The notes: a model not told the origin generated them from the letters alone. DNA of 64,000 nt from Arthrobacter sp. 18067 (GCF_902706295.1 NZ_CACSJJ010000012.1:100858-164857); one strand, 5' to 3'. Numbered from the stretch's first letter, positions 54,510 to 63,839 are shown. Numbers and translations are program-made.

Positions 54510-55430
54510 ATGGGGCACGACCACAACCACTCCCACGGAGTCACAGCAACCGGCAAGCATCGGAAGCGGCTCATTGCCGTCCTGGCCATCACCTTAGGGG
54601 TGGTGGGCATCCAGGTGGTTGGCGCCGTCGTGTCTGGATCCTTGGCTCTGCTGGCCGATGCCGGCCACATGCTCTCCGATGCTGCAGGCGTTTTCATCGC
54701 CCTCATGGCGGCGTGGATTGCTACGCGTCCAGCAAGTGATCAGCGCACCTATGGCTATCAGCGGGCCGAAGTGCTGGCTGCTTTGGCCAACGCCCTGATT
54801 CTGATCGTCATCGCGGTTGTGATCATGATCGAGGCCATCCGCCGTTTTGGGGAATCCCCGGACATTCATACCGACGTCATGCTGTGGGCCGCCATTCTGG
54901 GCGCCGTGGCCAACCTTGTCTCGCTCCTGATCCTGCAGGGTGCACAAAAGGAAAGCCTCAATGTCCGCGGTGCCTACCTTGAGGTCCTTGGAGATCTCCT
55001 GGGTTCCATCGCGGTCATCGTGGCGGCAATCGTCATCATGACTACGGGCTTCAGCGCCGCAGACCCCATCGCCTCTGTGGTGATCGCTTTGATGATCATT
55101 CCCCGCGCCTGGCACTTGCTTCGCGACGTGGTGGATGTCCTCCTGGAGGCCACGCCGAAGGGCGTTGACGTCAACATGATCCGCGAGCACATCCTCGCTG
55201 TTGATGGCGTGGTTGAAGCCCACGACATCCACATCTGGACCATCACCTCCGGCGTCCCCGTGTTCTCAGCCCATGTTGTGGTGGAGGACGCGGTCCTCAA
55301 CGCCAGCGGGGCGGACAGCATCCTTGACCAGCTGGGGTCCTGCCTTGGCCGGCACTTCGACACCGAGCACTGCACTTTCCAGTTGGAGCCTGTGAGCCAC
55401 TCTGAGCACGAATCGCACCAGCACGCCTAG
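54510..55430 (+). CDS. Cation diffusion facilitator (zinc/cobalt/cadmium exporter)
   Basis: A 306-residue CDF/ZnT protein. The His-rich N-terminus starts MGHDHNHSHG; six membrane segments follow, with LLADAGHMLSDAAGVFIAL (HxxxD metal site in segment 2) and GAYLEVLGDLLGSIAVIVA (segment 5); the C-terminal domain ends in EHESHQHA. It exports a divalent metal in exchange for protons. ATG at 54510 overlaps nothing and has TAGCCT (54497-54502, including the stop of the zincin gene) seven bases upstream, suggesting a leaderless start. The stop codon shares CTAG with the convergent gene. Confidence 0.92.
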   Translation: MGHDHNHSHGVTATGKHRKRLIAVLAITLGVVGIQVVGAVVSGSLALLADAGHMLSDAAGVFIALMAAWIATRPASDQRTYGYQRAEVLAALANALILIVIAVVIMIEAIRRFGESPDIHTDVMLWAAILGAVANLVSLLILQGAQKESLNVRGAYLEVLGDLLGSIAVIVAAIVIMTTGFSAADPIASVVIALMIIPRAWHLLRDVVDVLLEATPKGVDVNMIREHILAVDGVVEAHDIHIWTITSGVPVFSAHVVVEDAVLNASGADSILDQLGSCLGRHFDTEHCTFQLEPVSHSEHESHQHA

Positions 55431-58195
55431 GCTGTCCCACCACCCGCGTTCTCAATGCTGACCGTCCCGGCCGCTCCGTCCACTGTGACCCGCTGACCGG
55501 TACTAAGGCGCGATGTTGCGTCCGGAACCCCCACCACTGCGGGGATTCCGTATTCACGGGCCACCACTGCACCGTGTGAGTTGGGCCCGCCCATCTCCAT
55601 GACCAGTCCACCAGCAGTAAGGAACAGCGGCGTCCAGCCGGGATCCGTTGATGGAGCCACGAGGATTTCTCCTGGCTCGAGGTGCGCGCCCACGGGATCC
55701 ATGATGACGCGCGCCGGAGCCGTCACTATGCCTGCCGACGCCGGACTGCCGGACAAAGTGCCAGGACGCTGTTTTCCACTGGTCCCAGGCGTGGCCTCTG
55801 GCTCGGTTCCATCAGACAACAGCACCCGCGGGATATGCCTGCGCCGGAGTTCCTGCTGGTAAGCCGCACGATGCTCGGCCACTTTTCCATGGAGGTCATC
55901 TCCAGCCAGCGCAGTCTCAGCTTCGTCAAGATCCAGGTAGAAGATGTCCTCAGCACGCTCAATGCGCCCGGACTCTGCCAGTGCGCGTCCCACCAAGAGC
56001 AACTGTTTCCGCGCGGCAGCCAGCCCCAGGACGAGGTTGTACTTAGGCAGTTCGCGAAGTCCCGCGAACCTCCGGGTCCGGTCCATCGCGACGCGCACGA
56101 TCGCCGCGTGCACCGGGCTCTTCGCCCTGGCCTGCGCCACGAAGCGCGCAACCTGCTCATCCGCTTCCCGTGCGGCTTTTTGGAACTGCTGATCCGGGGA
56201 TTCTGCACCGTCGGCGAGCCTCAAATAGTTGGCGACAACTCCAAGGATGTGGGTGGGATCGTCTGACCAGCGGGGCATGCCGAGGTCGATCTCGGCAACG
56301 GCCCTGTGCCCGTAGGTGCTCAGGAAGGAATCCAGTCCTGACTGGGCAGCTGGTGGGAGGTTTCCGTCCCGATACTGTTCCGCCAGCCCCGCTGCCGTCC
56401 GGCCTGCCATGGAGGCAACGGCGTCGGGGTCTTCGCGGATCTCCGAGGCAAGCTGCCACAGGGCCAGATCCATCTCCGTGGTGACATTGTTGGGCAGGCC
56501 GCGGATCACGGTCTGAAGTTCGTCGTACGTAGCTTGATCCCCCAGGATCCGCCTCACCAGCGCCAGCATCGCAAAACCGAGCGCTGGAAGGGGCAACACC
56601 TGCGGCACTGTGGCGAAAAGCTCCTCGCCAAGGATTCGCTGGACATGGGCGAGCCGCTGATGTGATGTTGCCCCAGGCGGGACATCGAGGGTTTTGCGCA
56701 GTTCCGCGGTGAGCGTCTCTACGCGCTTCATGGCGGCAGCTGGGCGGAACAGGCCGCGGAAGAGTGACTCCGGTACACGGTACTTGGCTGCGACCGGAGC
56801 GACGTGACGAATCAGCTTCAGGGGTGTCTTGGTTCTGACCGTGAAGCGTGGATCGTCGAAGAGGCCACGCATCAGCGTGGCGGAGCGGGCCTCCATGACA
56901 TCGAAAACCCGCGGCACGATTGCCCGGCCAGGCCTGCTCCGCAGCACCGCAGTGAGGTCGAAGAAGATCCGCTGGCCAGCCTCGTAATACGGCGGCGGCC
57001 CTGACCGGGGATCCGGCACATCGAACGCCGCAGTCCTGGCGACGCACGAGGCTATGAGGCGGATGCTGGCCAGGCCCATGGGCGTCAGTGGCCTGGTGAG
57101 GCCCTGCGCGAGGCTGAAGTTCAGGAAAGCGTGCTCGCCGGCGCCCGGAGGTATGCGCGTGGTTTGCGGATACAGGGTGGTGATGGGGCGGGCCTGGGTG
57201 AGCCAGAGTTTTCCATCATCATCAATGGCCCATTCGGTGTCCTGTGGAGCGCTGTAATGTTCCTGGACTTTGCGGCCCAATTCCGCCAGTGCAAGGACTT
57301 GTAGATCGCTGAGGCAAGGTTGCGGGACGGGCGCATCGGGACCATCCTGGCCGGGGCGTTCGACACGTTCCGTGCCACCGCCGGGAAGCGAACGGATCTC
57401 CACCTGCCGGTCCCCGACGGTCCTTTTCACAATTGACCGTCTACGGACGTCCACGACGTACTGGTCCGGATTTACCGCCCCGGACACCACGGCCTCCCCC
57501 AAACCCGGGCTGGCGTCAATCACTGCCTCATACCGGTTCCCCGTGACCGGATTGGCGGTGAACATGACACCTGCGGTAGCGGAATCCACCATTTCCTGCA
57601 CGACGACGGCCAGCGTCACCGACGCATGGTCAATGCCGTTGGTGGTCCGGTAGGCCACGGCCCGGTCTGTCCAGAGCGAAGCCCAGCAGCGGCTGACCGC
57701 ATCCAGGACAGCGTCAACGCCCACGACGTTCAGGTATGTGTCTTGTTGACCAGCGAAACTCGCGAAGGCCAGGTCCTCGGCGGTGGCTGAAGACCTGACG
57801 GCGACAGGGACGTTGCCTCCCAACTGCTGGTAGGCGGACCGCACCGCCTGACCCACCGCAGCCGGGACTCCGGCGTCGAGCACCAAGGACCGGGCACGGG
57901 TGGCGAGCCCATTCAGCTGGTCAAGGTCAGCTGTGCCGACCGCTTTCAAGGCGGCAATGACCTCCTGCAGGCCAATGGCCGAGAGGGCGAGCCGGTACGC
58001 GGCAGTGGTAAGGCAGAAGCCGGGCGGGACGGGCAATCCGGCGCTTGCCAGCTCACCCAGGTTCGCGGCCTTGCCGCCCACCTCGGGAAGCATTGCTCCG
58101 CGGATGTCGGCAATATCGAGCGTGAGCACTTGCCCGGACGCGTCGAGGCCGGCCCCCTGTTCTCGCGGTTGCTCCCCGGCCTGCTGGCTGTCCAT
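55427..58195 (-). CDS. Rifampin phosphotransferase / PEP-synthase-like phosphotransferase
   Basis: A 922-residue three-part enzyme. The N-terminal ATP-grasp has EVGGKAANLGELASAGLPVP and VAVRSSATAEDLAFASFAGQ; the middle helical substrate domain occupies about 380-780; the C-terminal swivel has the phospho-histidine His874 in GGPNSHGAVVAREYGIPAV. Domain order and the large middle part fit rifampin phosphotransferase (about 870 residues) and close paralogues; PEP synthase has a PEP-binding TIM barrel at the end, which is missing. Substrate unknown. No ribosome site is seen before ATG at 58195; the stress-protein gene ends 20 bases upstream, so coupling is likely. Confidence 0.75.
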   Translation of the reverse strand: MDSQQAGEQPREQGAGLDASGQVLTLDIADIRGAMLPEVGGKAANLGELASAGLPVPPGFCLTTAAYRLALSAIGLQEVIAALKAVGTADLDQLNGLATRARSLVLDAGVPAAVGQAVRSAYQQLGGNVPVAVRSSATAEDLAFASFAGQQDTYLNVVGVDAVLDAVSRCWASLWTDRAVAYRTTNGIDHASVTLAVVVQEMVDSATAGVMFTANPVTGNRYEAVIDASPGLGEAVVSGAVNPDQYVVDVRRRSIVKRTVGDRQVEIRSLPGGGTERVERPGQDGPDAPVPQPCLSDLQVLALAELGRKVQEHYSAPQDTEWAIDDDGKLWLTQARPITTLYPQTTRIPPGAGEHAFLNFSLAQGLTRPLTPMGLASIRLIASCVARTAAFDVPDPRSGPPPYYEAGQRIFFDLTAVLRSRPGRAIVPRVFDVMEARSATLMRGLFDDPRFTVRTKTPLKLIRHVAPVAAKYRVPESLFRGLFRPAAAMKRVETLTAELRKTLDVPPGATSHQRLAHVQRILGEELFATVPQVLPLPALGFAMLALVRRILGDQATYDELQTVIRGLPNNVTTEMDLALWQLASEIREDPDAVASMAGRTAAGLAEQYRDGNLPPAAQSGLDSFLSTYGHRAVAEIDLGMPRWSDDPTHILGVVANYLRLADGAESPDQQFQKAAREADEQVARFVAQARAKSPVHAAIVRVAMDRTRRFAGLRELPKYNLVLGLAAARKQLLLVGRALAESGRIERAEDIFYLDLDEAETALAGDDLHGKVAEHRAAYQQELRRRHIPRVLLSDGTEPEATPGTSGKQRPGTLSGSPASAGIVTAPARVIMDPVGAHLEPGEILVAPSTDPGWTPLFLTAGGLVMEMGGPNSHGAVVAREYGIPAVVGVPDATSRLSTGQRVTVDGAAGTVSIENAGGGTA

Positions 58196-58215
58196 GGAAG
58201 GTGGCGGTCCGCGGC

Positions 58216-59253
58216 TTAGGCTGCGCCGAGCATCGGCCCAAATTTTTGCCGGTCAGCGAGCCGGGGGTCCTCACGGTCAGGGACAACCAGCACCGGCCCC
58301 TTGGTGTGGTGCAGGACACCGTCCGAGGTGGAACCCAGGAGCATGCCAGCGAACCCACCGCGGCCACGCGTCCCCAGCACAACCAACTCCACGCTCCGGC
58401 TCGTCTCCACCAGGACGTCAACCGGTGAACCGTCCCGGAGGTCCGTCTCAATGGTCAATTGCGGGAAGTGGCTCCTGAGCCACGCGACACCTGCGTCAAG
58501 TTGGACCCTGATATCCGCAAACAGAGCATCGCGGTCCAACGGAGCCGGGACCCATGCAAGGGAACCGCTGTACTGCGGCACAGCGCAGATCACGCGGAGC
58601 TTGGCCCCCATGCGTTGGGCTTGCTCGGCTGCTTCGAGCACTGCCACACGGGCTTGCTCGGAGCCGTCCACGCCAACCGCCACCACGTTTTCCACGGTTC
58701 GGGACCCTGCCTTGGCATGCTCTGCCTTGATGTGTTTGTCCTCGGTGTTCTCCCCCAGCCGGTCGGCGCAATACAGGGGCACCGTTACGGTGGGGCATTT
58801 GGCGTGGGCTGGCAAGGCACTGCTGACGGAACCCAGCAAGCGTCCGACGAAGCCTCCGCGACCCCGGCTGCCGAAAACCAGGAGCGCGGCCTCTGCAGAG
58901 AGATCAAGCAGGACACCGGCAGCGTCACCGTTTTCCACCGAAGCGTCGACGTCGATGGCATAGCCGGAGATCTTGTCCATGGCCTGCTTCACGATCGCAT
59001 CCGCGCCCTCGCGAATCACAGAATCGTCGACGGTTGCGTAGCCGCCGTCCAGCCCTGATGCGGCGAAGATGGGCACGGAATAGGCCGTGACGATGTGCAA
59101 TGGGAGCTGCCTGCGCTCTGCCTCCCGCGCCGCCCAAACCAAGGCACACTGACCGTGCTCTGAACCGTCCACTCCAACGACGATGCCGCCTGGTGCGACA
59201 GCTTGGTCATCGCCTTGCTGTGGCTCTTCACTGTGTCTGCCGTGCTGGTCCAT
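58216..59253 (-). CDS. Tandem universal stress protein
   Basis: A 345-residue protein with two UspA domains (about 20-160 and 175-320). Each ends in the ATP loop pattern G-x2-G-x9-GS: GSRGRGGFVGRLLGSVS and GTRGRGGFAGMLLGSTS. So both halves can bind ATP. ATG at 59253 has GAGAGG upstream; GTG at 59271 is possible. It is the first gene of a two-gene minus-strand unit with the phosphotransferase. Dormancy or stress adaptation is the usual context of tandem Usp proteins in actinobacteria. Confidence 0.88.
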   Translation of the reverse strand: MDQHGRHSEEPQQGDDQAVAPGGIVVGVDGSEHGQCALVWAAREAERRQLPLHIVTAYSVPIFAASGLDGGYATVDDSVIREGADAIVKQAMDKISGYAIDVDASVENGDAAGVLLDLSAEAALLVFGSRGRGGFVGRLLGSVSSALPAHAKCPTVTVPLYCADRLGENTEDKHIKAEHAKAGSRTVENVVAVGVDGSEQARVAVLEAAEQAQRMGAKLRVICAVPQYSGSLAWVPAPLDRDALFADIRVQLDAGVAWLRSHFPQLTIETDLRDGSPVDVLVETSRSVELVVLGTRGRGGFAGMLLGSTSDGVLHHTKGPVLVVPDREDPRLADRQKFGPMLGAA

Positions 59254-59670
59254 TGGGGCCCGCCTCTCCACCTACTGCTTGATGTTCCGGCTATTCTGCC
59301 AGAGGTTCTCCGGGTCGGATTCCCTGACTGCTTCATTGTCAATGGCCGGGGCAGGAGAAACCTGGAAGTTTCTCCTTCCAATGCCCACTATTCTCGGTCG
59401 GCAACGCCGAATCAAGGCGACTTTGGGCTATGTGTATAACGGTCAGGGCTCGGTTGTCGGGGGTCCATTTTGCGCTCCGGATGAACAACGGAAACACGCG
59501 CATCCGGGAGGCTATCCATGGCCGAAAAAGTTCGGTAGTGTTCGAGTCACCGAATGGCCGGCAAACGTGTTTCACGACACACTCCGGCCATTTATTTGCG
59601 GCCGCTTGGGGAACTCGGACGCGACCCCACGCGATGCCGAAGGGCACACACGTCAAGGAGGAACCAAGCA
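59254..59670. other. 417-base gap with a 9-bp inverted repeat
   Basis: Divergent region between the stress-protein gene and the FAD protein; no convincing coding frame. AGGAGAAAC (59353-59361) and GTTTCTCCT (59368-59376) form a perfect stem around CTGGAA and could be an operator or RNA hairpin. AAGGAGG at 59655-59661 is the ribosome site for GTG at 59671. Confidence 0.5.
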
Positions 59671-60363
59671 GTGACACTCACGCCTGATTCCGCCACGGAA
59701 CGCACCACCACCGTGGTCATCGGAGCCGGCTTGTCCGGCTTGGCAGTTGCCAGTGAGCTCAGCCGTTATGGCGTGGGTTCCATCGTCGTGGACGGCTTTG
59801 GTGCGTTGTCCGCAACGGGCCCGTCGATCCATACAGGCATGCTTCAACGCTGCGACGTGGCCGATCCCGCCGCAATGAAGGAACGCAACGAGATTCTCCG
59901 CCACCTGCGGAACTACGCGGCGAGTCATCAGCTGGACGTCCGCAGCACCACGCGCGCCGTCCGCCTTGATTTCCTGGGCTCGGATCCGTCACAGCAGATT
60001 GGCTACGGATTGGCCGCCAGCATGACCACTGCGGGGCTGAGGACCGGACTCCACGTGTCCGGCCCCCTCGAATCCACACGTCGCCAGTGGGCCGTCCACA
60101 CCGCCAACGGGGTTCTCCTGGCCGACCACATCGTGGTCACGCGCTGTGCGCAGAGCCAACTGCGCCGAATGCTGGCGGAACTCGGGATTGCCATCGGCCA
60201 AAACCTGGCCGCGGCCATGAGGGCAGTCGGAATGCACCTTGTAGGTGTCGGCGAACTCATTACGCCCACACCCAAGGAAGTCCTTCGGCAGGCCAAAGCA
60301 GTGGGTCAGGCAATCTCTTCCAAGGTTGCCCTCCCGGCAGGGCCAGGCCTGGCCACCGCCTAG
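59671..60363 (+). CDS. Short FAD/NAD(P)-binding protein, flavin monooxygenase N-terminal part only
   Basis: A 230-residue protein. Its start holds a Rossmann dinucleotide motif, VVIGAGLSGLAVASELSRYG (GAGLSG at 18-23), then VVDGFGAL, like the N-terminus of flavin-dependent monooxygenases/oxidoreductases. A second Rossmann-like segment (DHIVVTRCA) follows, but the C-terminal half of such enzymes (usually 350-500 residues) is missing. The frame ends cleanly and no remnant lies downstream. GTG at 59671 has AAGGAGG nine bases before it, showing it is expressed. Catalytic competence is doubtful. Confidence 0.72.
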   Translation: MTLTPDSATERTTTVVIGAGLSGLAVASELSRYGVGSIVVDGFGALSATGPSIHTGMLQRCDVADPAAMKERNEILRHLRNYAASHQLDVRSTTRAVRLDFLGSDPSQQIGYGLAASMTTAGLRTGLHVSGPLESTRRQWAVHTANGVLLADHIVVTRCAQSQLRRMLAELGIAIGQNLAAAMRAVGMHLVGVGELITPTPKEVLRQAKAVGQAISSKVALPAGPGLATA

Positions 60364-60462
60364 CCGATCAGGCCCGCAAACCCTGGCCCGCCGTGCGGCA
60401 AGGCGCGCCGATCCGCCGTCGTACGTCTCCGTCTGGAACTTTTACGCACAAAACTTAACGCC

Positions 60463-60510
60463 AAAGGCCGGTGCCCTCGAAGAATCTGGTCTTCGAAGGC
60501 ACCGGCCTTT
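60463..60510. terminator. Bidirectional terminator
   Basis: AAAGGCCGGTGCCCTCGAAGA (60463-60483) pairs with TCTTCGAAGGCACCGGCCTTT (60490-60510; one mismatch). It has A/T-rich flanks, lies between the FAD gene and the converging NlpC gene, and suits both. Confidence 0.88.
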
Positions 60511-60527
60511 GAACTGAAGCGTGAGGC

Positions 60528-61304
60528 TTATGCGCCAGCGCGTACGTAAGTGATGGGACCGGTTGCGGTCAACCAGCTGATCGGGTGGATGCCCGTCTGG
60601 TTGCCGTTGATGCCACCGCTGATGGCCTGGCCGTTGCCGATGTAGATGGCGACGTGGCCGGACTGAACGATCATGTCACCGGGCTGCGGGTCGCTGACGA
60701 CCTTGCCGTAGTTCATGAACTGCATGGGGCCGAGGTCACCAACGGGGATGCCTGCGGAGCCGAGGGCCCGTTCCACCATGGCGGTGCAGTCCTGCATGAT
60801 GCCGATCTGGGCGTAAGCCGAGGCAACCATGGCTGCGTTGACGCCACCGACTGCCGGGGCAGCAGCAGCGGGAGCAGCAGCAGCCGGAGCGGCAGCTGCA
60901 GCCTTGGCGACAGGAGCCGTTGCAGCGGCAGTGGTGACTGCTGCCTTCTTGGCTACGGGAGCCTCAACAACGGGAGCCGGCTTCTCGATGACCGGAGCTG
61001 CTACGGAAGCAACAGCAGGGCGCTCGAAGTTGATGGTCGCCGTGGATGCGGCGGTAACAACCTGGGTGGGAGCCTCGGATGCGGTCTCAGCGACCGTGGC
61101 GGGGCTGGAGTCCCGCTGAACCGGAGCTTCGGCTGCGTGGGCAGCAATGGAGCCGGTCAGAACGAGGCCCGAAGCTGCTGCGATAACAGCTGCCTGGCGG
61201 CCAGCGCCGGAAGCGTTGCTGGCAACTGCCTTGGAGATGGAGATGAACGGATTAGGACGTACGCTGTCCGCCTTACGACGGCCGCGAAGAATGCGTGAAG
61301 ACAT
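60528..61304 (-). CDS. Secreted NlpC/P60 cell-wall hydrolase under c-di-AMP control
   Basis: A 258-residue exported peptidase. A signal/hydrophobic segment (AAVIAAASGLVLTGSIAAHA) is at about 38-58, followed by a Pro/Ala/Val-rich stalk to about 150 and a short NlpC/P60 domain. The catalytic Cys is in IMQDCTAMVERAL, the His in QSGHVAIYIGNG, and the third polar residue near QTGIHPISW. The usual DCSG motif is DCTA here. It would cleave peptidoglycan stem peptides. AGAGG precedes ATG 61304. The leader contains a ydaO-type riboswitch, which turns such genes down when c-di-AMP is high. Confidence 0.9.
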   Translation of the reverse strand: MSSRILRGRRKADSVRPNPFISISKAVASNASGAGRQAAVIAAASGLVLTGSIAAHAAEAPVQRDSSPATVAETASEAPTQVVTAASTATINFERPAVASVAAPVIEKPAPVVEAPVAKKAAVTTAAATAPVAKAAAAAPAAAAPAAAAPAVGGVNAAMVASAYAQIGIMQDCTAMVERALGSAGIPVGDLGPMQFMNYGKVVSDPQPGDMIVQSGHVAIYIGNGQAISGGINGNQTGIHPISWLTATGPITYVRAGA

Positions 61305-61311
61305 GAAAGAG

Positions 61312-61495
61312 CCTCTCCCGATGCCTGCGAGGTTAGCTGTCGGATTCGGATGGGAGTCACCCGGTCACTATCCCCCGCTGTTCAGCGGAAGCTTCGTGAC
61401 TTCACCCCAAGGCACGCTCGAAAGCGACCTAAAATGGGTTCCCCGTCTCTGCCGTAAGGTTTGTCTGCGAACGGATTCCGGACTGCGGCAGAGCT
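61312..61495 (-). ncRNA. c-di-AMP (ydaO-yuaA) riboswitch
   Basis: The minus strand of the NlpC leader carries the conserved blocks in order: GGGGAACC (61444-61437), GGGGTGAAGTCACG (61408-61395), and the long 3' block ATCCGAATCCGACAGCTAAC followed by CTCGCAGGCATCGGGAGAGG (61351-61312). This is the actinobacterial ydaO signature, placed before an NlpC/P60 gene as commonly seen. CTCTGCCG and CGGCAGAG form an outer stem. The 3' end overlaps the ribosome site, which suggests translational control. The boundaries are approximate. Confidence 0.93.
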
Positions 61496-61650
61496 AGGCA
61501 ATCAGGCCGGAAGTGCCCGTTACGTGGAACAGGCACAGGTACAACCGTACGCGATGATCACGCCGAAGTCACATTTAAGTAACGAGAACTACGCTTTTGG
61601 CGTGTCGCGGTGACCGTTTCGAGATATTCGCAGGTACGTAGAAAACCCCG

Positions 61651-62280
61651 TTATTCCGCGGGAGAATCGCCATCTGCGTCGTTGGAAGCAGCGAGTTTCC
61701 TACGTGCCGTAACAGCCAGGAAGATAACGAGTCCGACAGCAACGACGGCCAGTCCCACGATGCTCCACGGGAAAGGCTGGGAGGCATCCGCTGCCGGTTC
61801 GCTGGTGCCAGTCCCCGGCGCCCCCGTACCTGCGGTCGGTACCGCCGCTGAGGATGCCGAAGCAGACGGTGAGGCAACCGCCGAGCCGCTTGCCGACGTC
61901 GCGCCTGAGGCTGCCGTGAACGTAAACGTGCCTTCGATGGGGTGCGAATCGCTGCTGACGACTCGCCAGACCACCGTGTACTCGCCCGCCGGCGCGCCTT
62001 CGCGCAGCTTCTGGACCGCCTGGTTGTCGATGATTTCAACGGGGCCATCCGCCCAGTTTTCGCCGCCCGCCGTGACCGTCACGCCCGAACCGATGGCCAG
62101 CGGCCGGTTATTGAACGTGATGGAGACCGACGCCGGGACAACAGCCACGCTGGCACCATTGGCCGGCGTGGTGGATTCGGCGACGTCATGCGCGGACGCC
62201 GGAGCCGCGGAAAACAGCAGGGCGGACGCGAAGGCAAGAGCAGCGACGACGGCGGCCAGAAGCGGGCGGATGGTACGCAT
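61651..62280 (-). CDS. CopC-domain copper resistance protein with C-terminal anchor
   Basis: A 209-residue exported protein. The signal peptide ends ASA before H; the mature N-terminal HDVAESTTP gives the copper-binding histidine, and VSSDSHPIEGTFTF supplies the second conserved His of CopC. After a Ser/Ala/Pro linker comes a membrane segment, IVGLAVVAVGLVIFLAV, and a short basic tail. The very long minus frame to 63756 is spurious; ATG at 62280 has AGGAG ten bases upstream. It probably binds periplasm-side copper near a CopD-type importer, which is absent here. Confidence 0.9.
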   Translation of the reverse strand: MRTIRPLLAAVVAALAFASALLFSAAPASAHDVAESTTPANGASVAVVPASVSITFNNRPLAIGSGVTVTAGGENWADGPVEIIDNQAVQKLREGAPAGEYTVVWRVVSSDSHPIEGTFTFTAASGATSASGSAVASPSASASSAAVPTAGTGAPGTGTSEPAADASQPFPWSIVGLAVVAVGLVIFLAVTARRKLAASNDADGDSPAE

Positions 62281-62394
62281 GGGGCGGTTTCTCCTAGTGT
62301 TGGCTTCCTTACAGACTAGGCGAATCGTCCGGAGCGCCCGCATCCGACCACATAGGATTTGAGAGCACACTCCCCTCGATCCCCGGAGTCCTTC

Positions 62395-63837
62395 ATGCTT
62401 AAACAAGGTTCTGCAGTCGACCGCTACTTCAAAATCACTGAACGTGGATCCACGTACTCCCGGGAAATTCGTGGCGGTTTCGCAACGTTCTTCGCCATGA
62501 GCTACATCGTGGTGCTGAACCCGCTGATCCTCTCCGGAGCGGACTCGAGTGGCGCGTCCCTGGGCTTCACCGCCGTCGCGGCCACTACTGCTTTCGTGGC
62601 GGGCATCCTGACCATCCTCATGGGCGCGTGGGCCAAGCACCCGTTCGCCGTGGCAACGGGGCTCGGTGTGAACGCGTTCGTAGCAGTCACTGTGGCCTCC
62701 CACCCTGGACTGACGTGGCCGGACATGATGGGCCTTGTGGTGCTCTCCGGCGTCACGATGCTCATCCTGGTGCTCACAGGTTTCCGTACTGCCGTGTTCA
62801 AGGCTGTGCCTGAAGCCCTGAAGACCGCGATCGTGGTGGGCATTGGCCTCTTTATCGCATTGATCGGCCTGGTCAATGCAGGATTCGTGCGGCGCATCCC
62901 GGACGCGGCCGGCACCACGGTTCCCCTGGGACTGGGCGTTGACGGCAAGCTCATGGGCTGGCCCACACTGGTTTTCGCGGTTGGCCTGATCCTGACCATT
63001 GCCCTTGTGGTCCGGAAGGTCCGCGGCGCCATCCTGATCGGCATCGTGGTTTCCACCGCCCTGGCCGCCATCCTTGAATTCACGCTCCACATCGGCCCGA
63101 GCTTTGACGGCAAGAACGTCAACCCGCGCGGCTGGTCGCTTGTGGCGCCCACGCTCTCCGAATGGGGCGCCCCGGACTTGTCCCTGATCGGCAAGGCGAA
63201 CCCATTCGGCGCGTTCGAGCACCTCGGTTTCATCGCTGCCGCTTTGCTGGCCTTCGTGATCCTCCTGAGCATCTTCTTTGACGCCATGGGCACCATGGTG
63301 GGCCTGGCAAACGAGGCCGGAACCGTGGACAAAGACGGCAACATCCCCAATGTGGACCGGGTCCTGCAGGTTGACGCCCTCGGCGCAATCGTCGGTGGCG
63401 GCGCGTCCGTATCTTCCAACCAGATCTTCGTTGAATCCGGCGCGGGCATCGGCGAAGGCGCACGCACCGGCCTCGCCTCGATCGTTACCGGCGTGCTGTT
63501 CCTGGTGGCCATGTTCTTCACGCCGCTGATCAACCTGGTCCCATTCGAAGCCGTGGCCCCGGCACTGGTCGTCGTGGGCTTCATGATGGTCTCCCAGGTG
63601 GGCAAGATCGACTGGCAGGACTGGGGCGTCGGCATCCCGGCGTTCCTGACCATCGCCCTGATGCCGTTCACATACTCCATCGCCAACGGCCTGGGCGCCG
63701 GCTTCATCTCCTACGTCCTGATCCGCACGTTCCAGGGCCGCGCCCGCGAAGTCCACCCGCTCATGTGGGCTGTGGCTGCCGCGTTCCTGCTGTTCTTCGG
63801 CATCGGAACCGTGGAAGAGCTGCTCGGGGTCAAGTAA
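62395..63837 (+). CDS. NCS2-family purine (adenine/hypoxanthine) permease
   Basis: A 480-residue permease of the AzgA/PbuG branch. Typical sequences are FFAMSYIVVLNPLILSGADS, then ATGLGVNAFVAV and GGGASVSSNQIFVESGAGIGEG, which line the substrate site in this branch. About fourteen membrane segments. ATG at 62395 has GGAG seven bases upstream. It is divergent from the CopC gene. Adenine versus hypoxanthine/guanine use cannot be told from the sequence. Confidence 0.92.
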   Translation: MLKQGSAVDRYFKITERGSTYSREIRGGFATFFAMSYIVVLNPLILSGADSSGASLGFTAVAATTAFVAGILTILMGAWAKHPFAVATGLGVNAFVAVTVASHPGLTWPDMMGLVVLSGVTMLILVLTGFRTAVFKAVPEALKTAIVVGIGLFIALIGLVNAGFVRRIPDAAGTTVPLGLGVDGKLMGWPTLVFAVGLILTIALVVRKVRGAILIGIVVSTALAAILEFTLHIGPSFDGKNVNPRGWSLVAPTLSEWGAPDLSLIGKANPFGAFEHLGFIAAALLAFVILLSIFFDAMGTMVGLANEAGTVDKDGNIPNVDRVLQVDALGAIVGGGASVSSNQIFVESGAGIGEGARTGLASIVTGVLFLVAMFFTPLINLVPFEAVAPALVVVGFMMVSQVGKIDWQDWGVGIPAFLTIALMPFTYSIANGLGAGFISYVLIRTFQGRAREVHPLMWAVAAAFLLFFGIGTVEELLGVK

Positions 63838-63839
63838 AC

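Noticed and set aside
61651..63756. 701-residue minus frame covering the purine permease
   Set aside because: Only its last 209 codons are the CopC protein; the rest lies opposite a clear permease gene and has no signal or domain.
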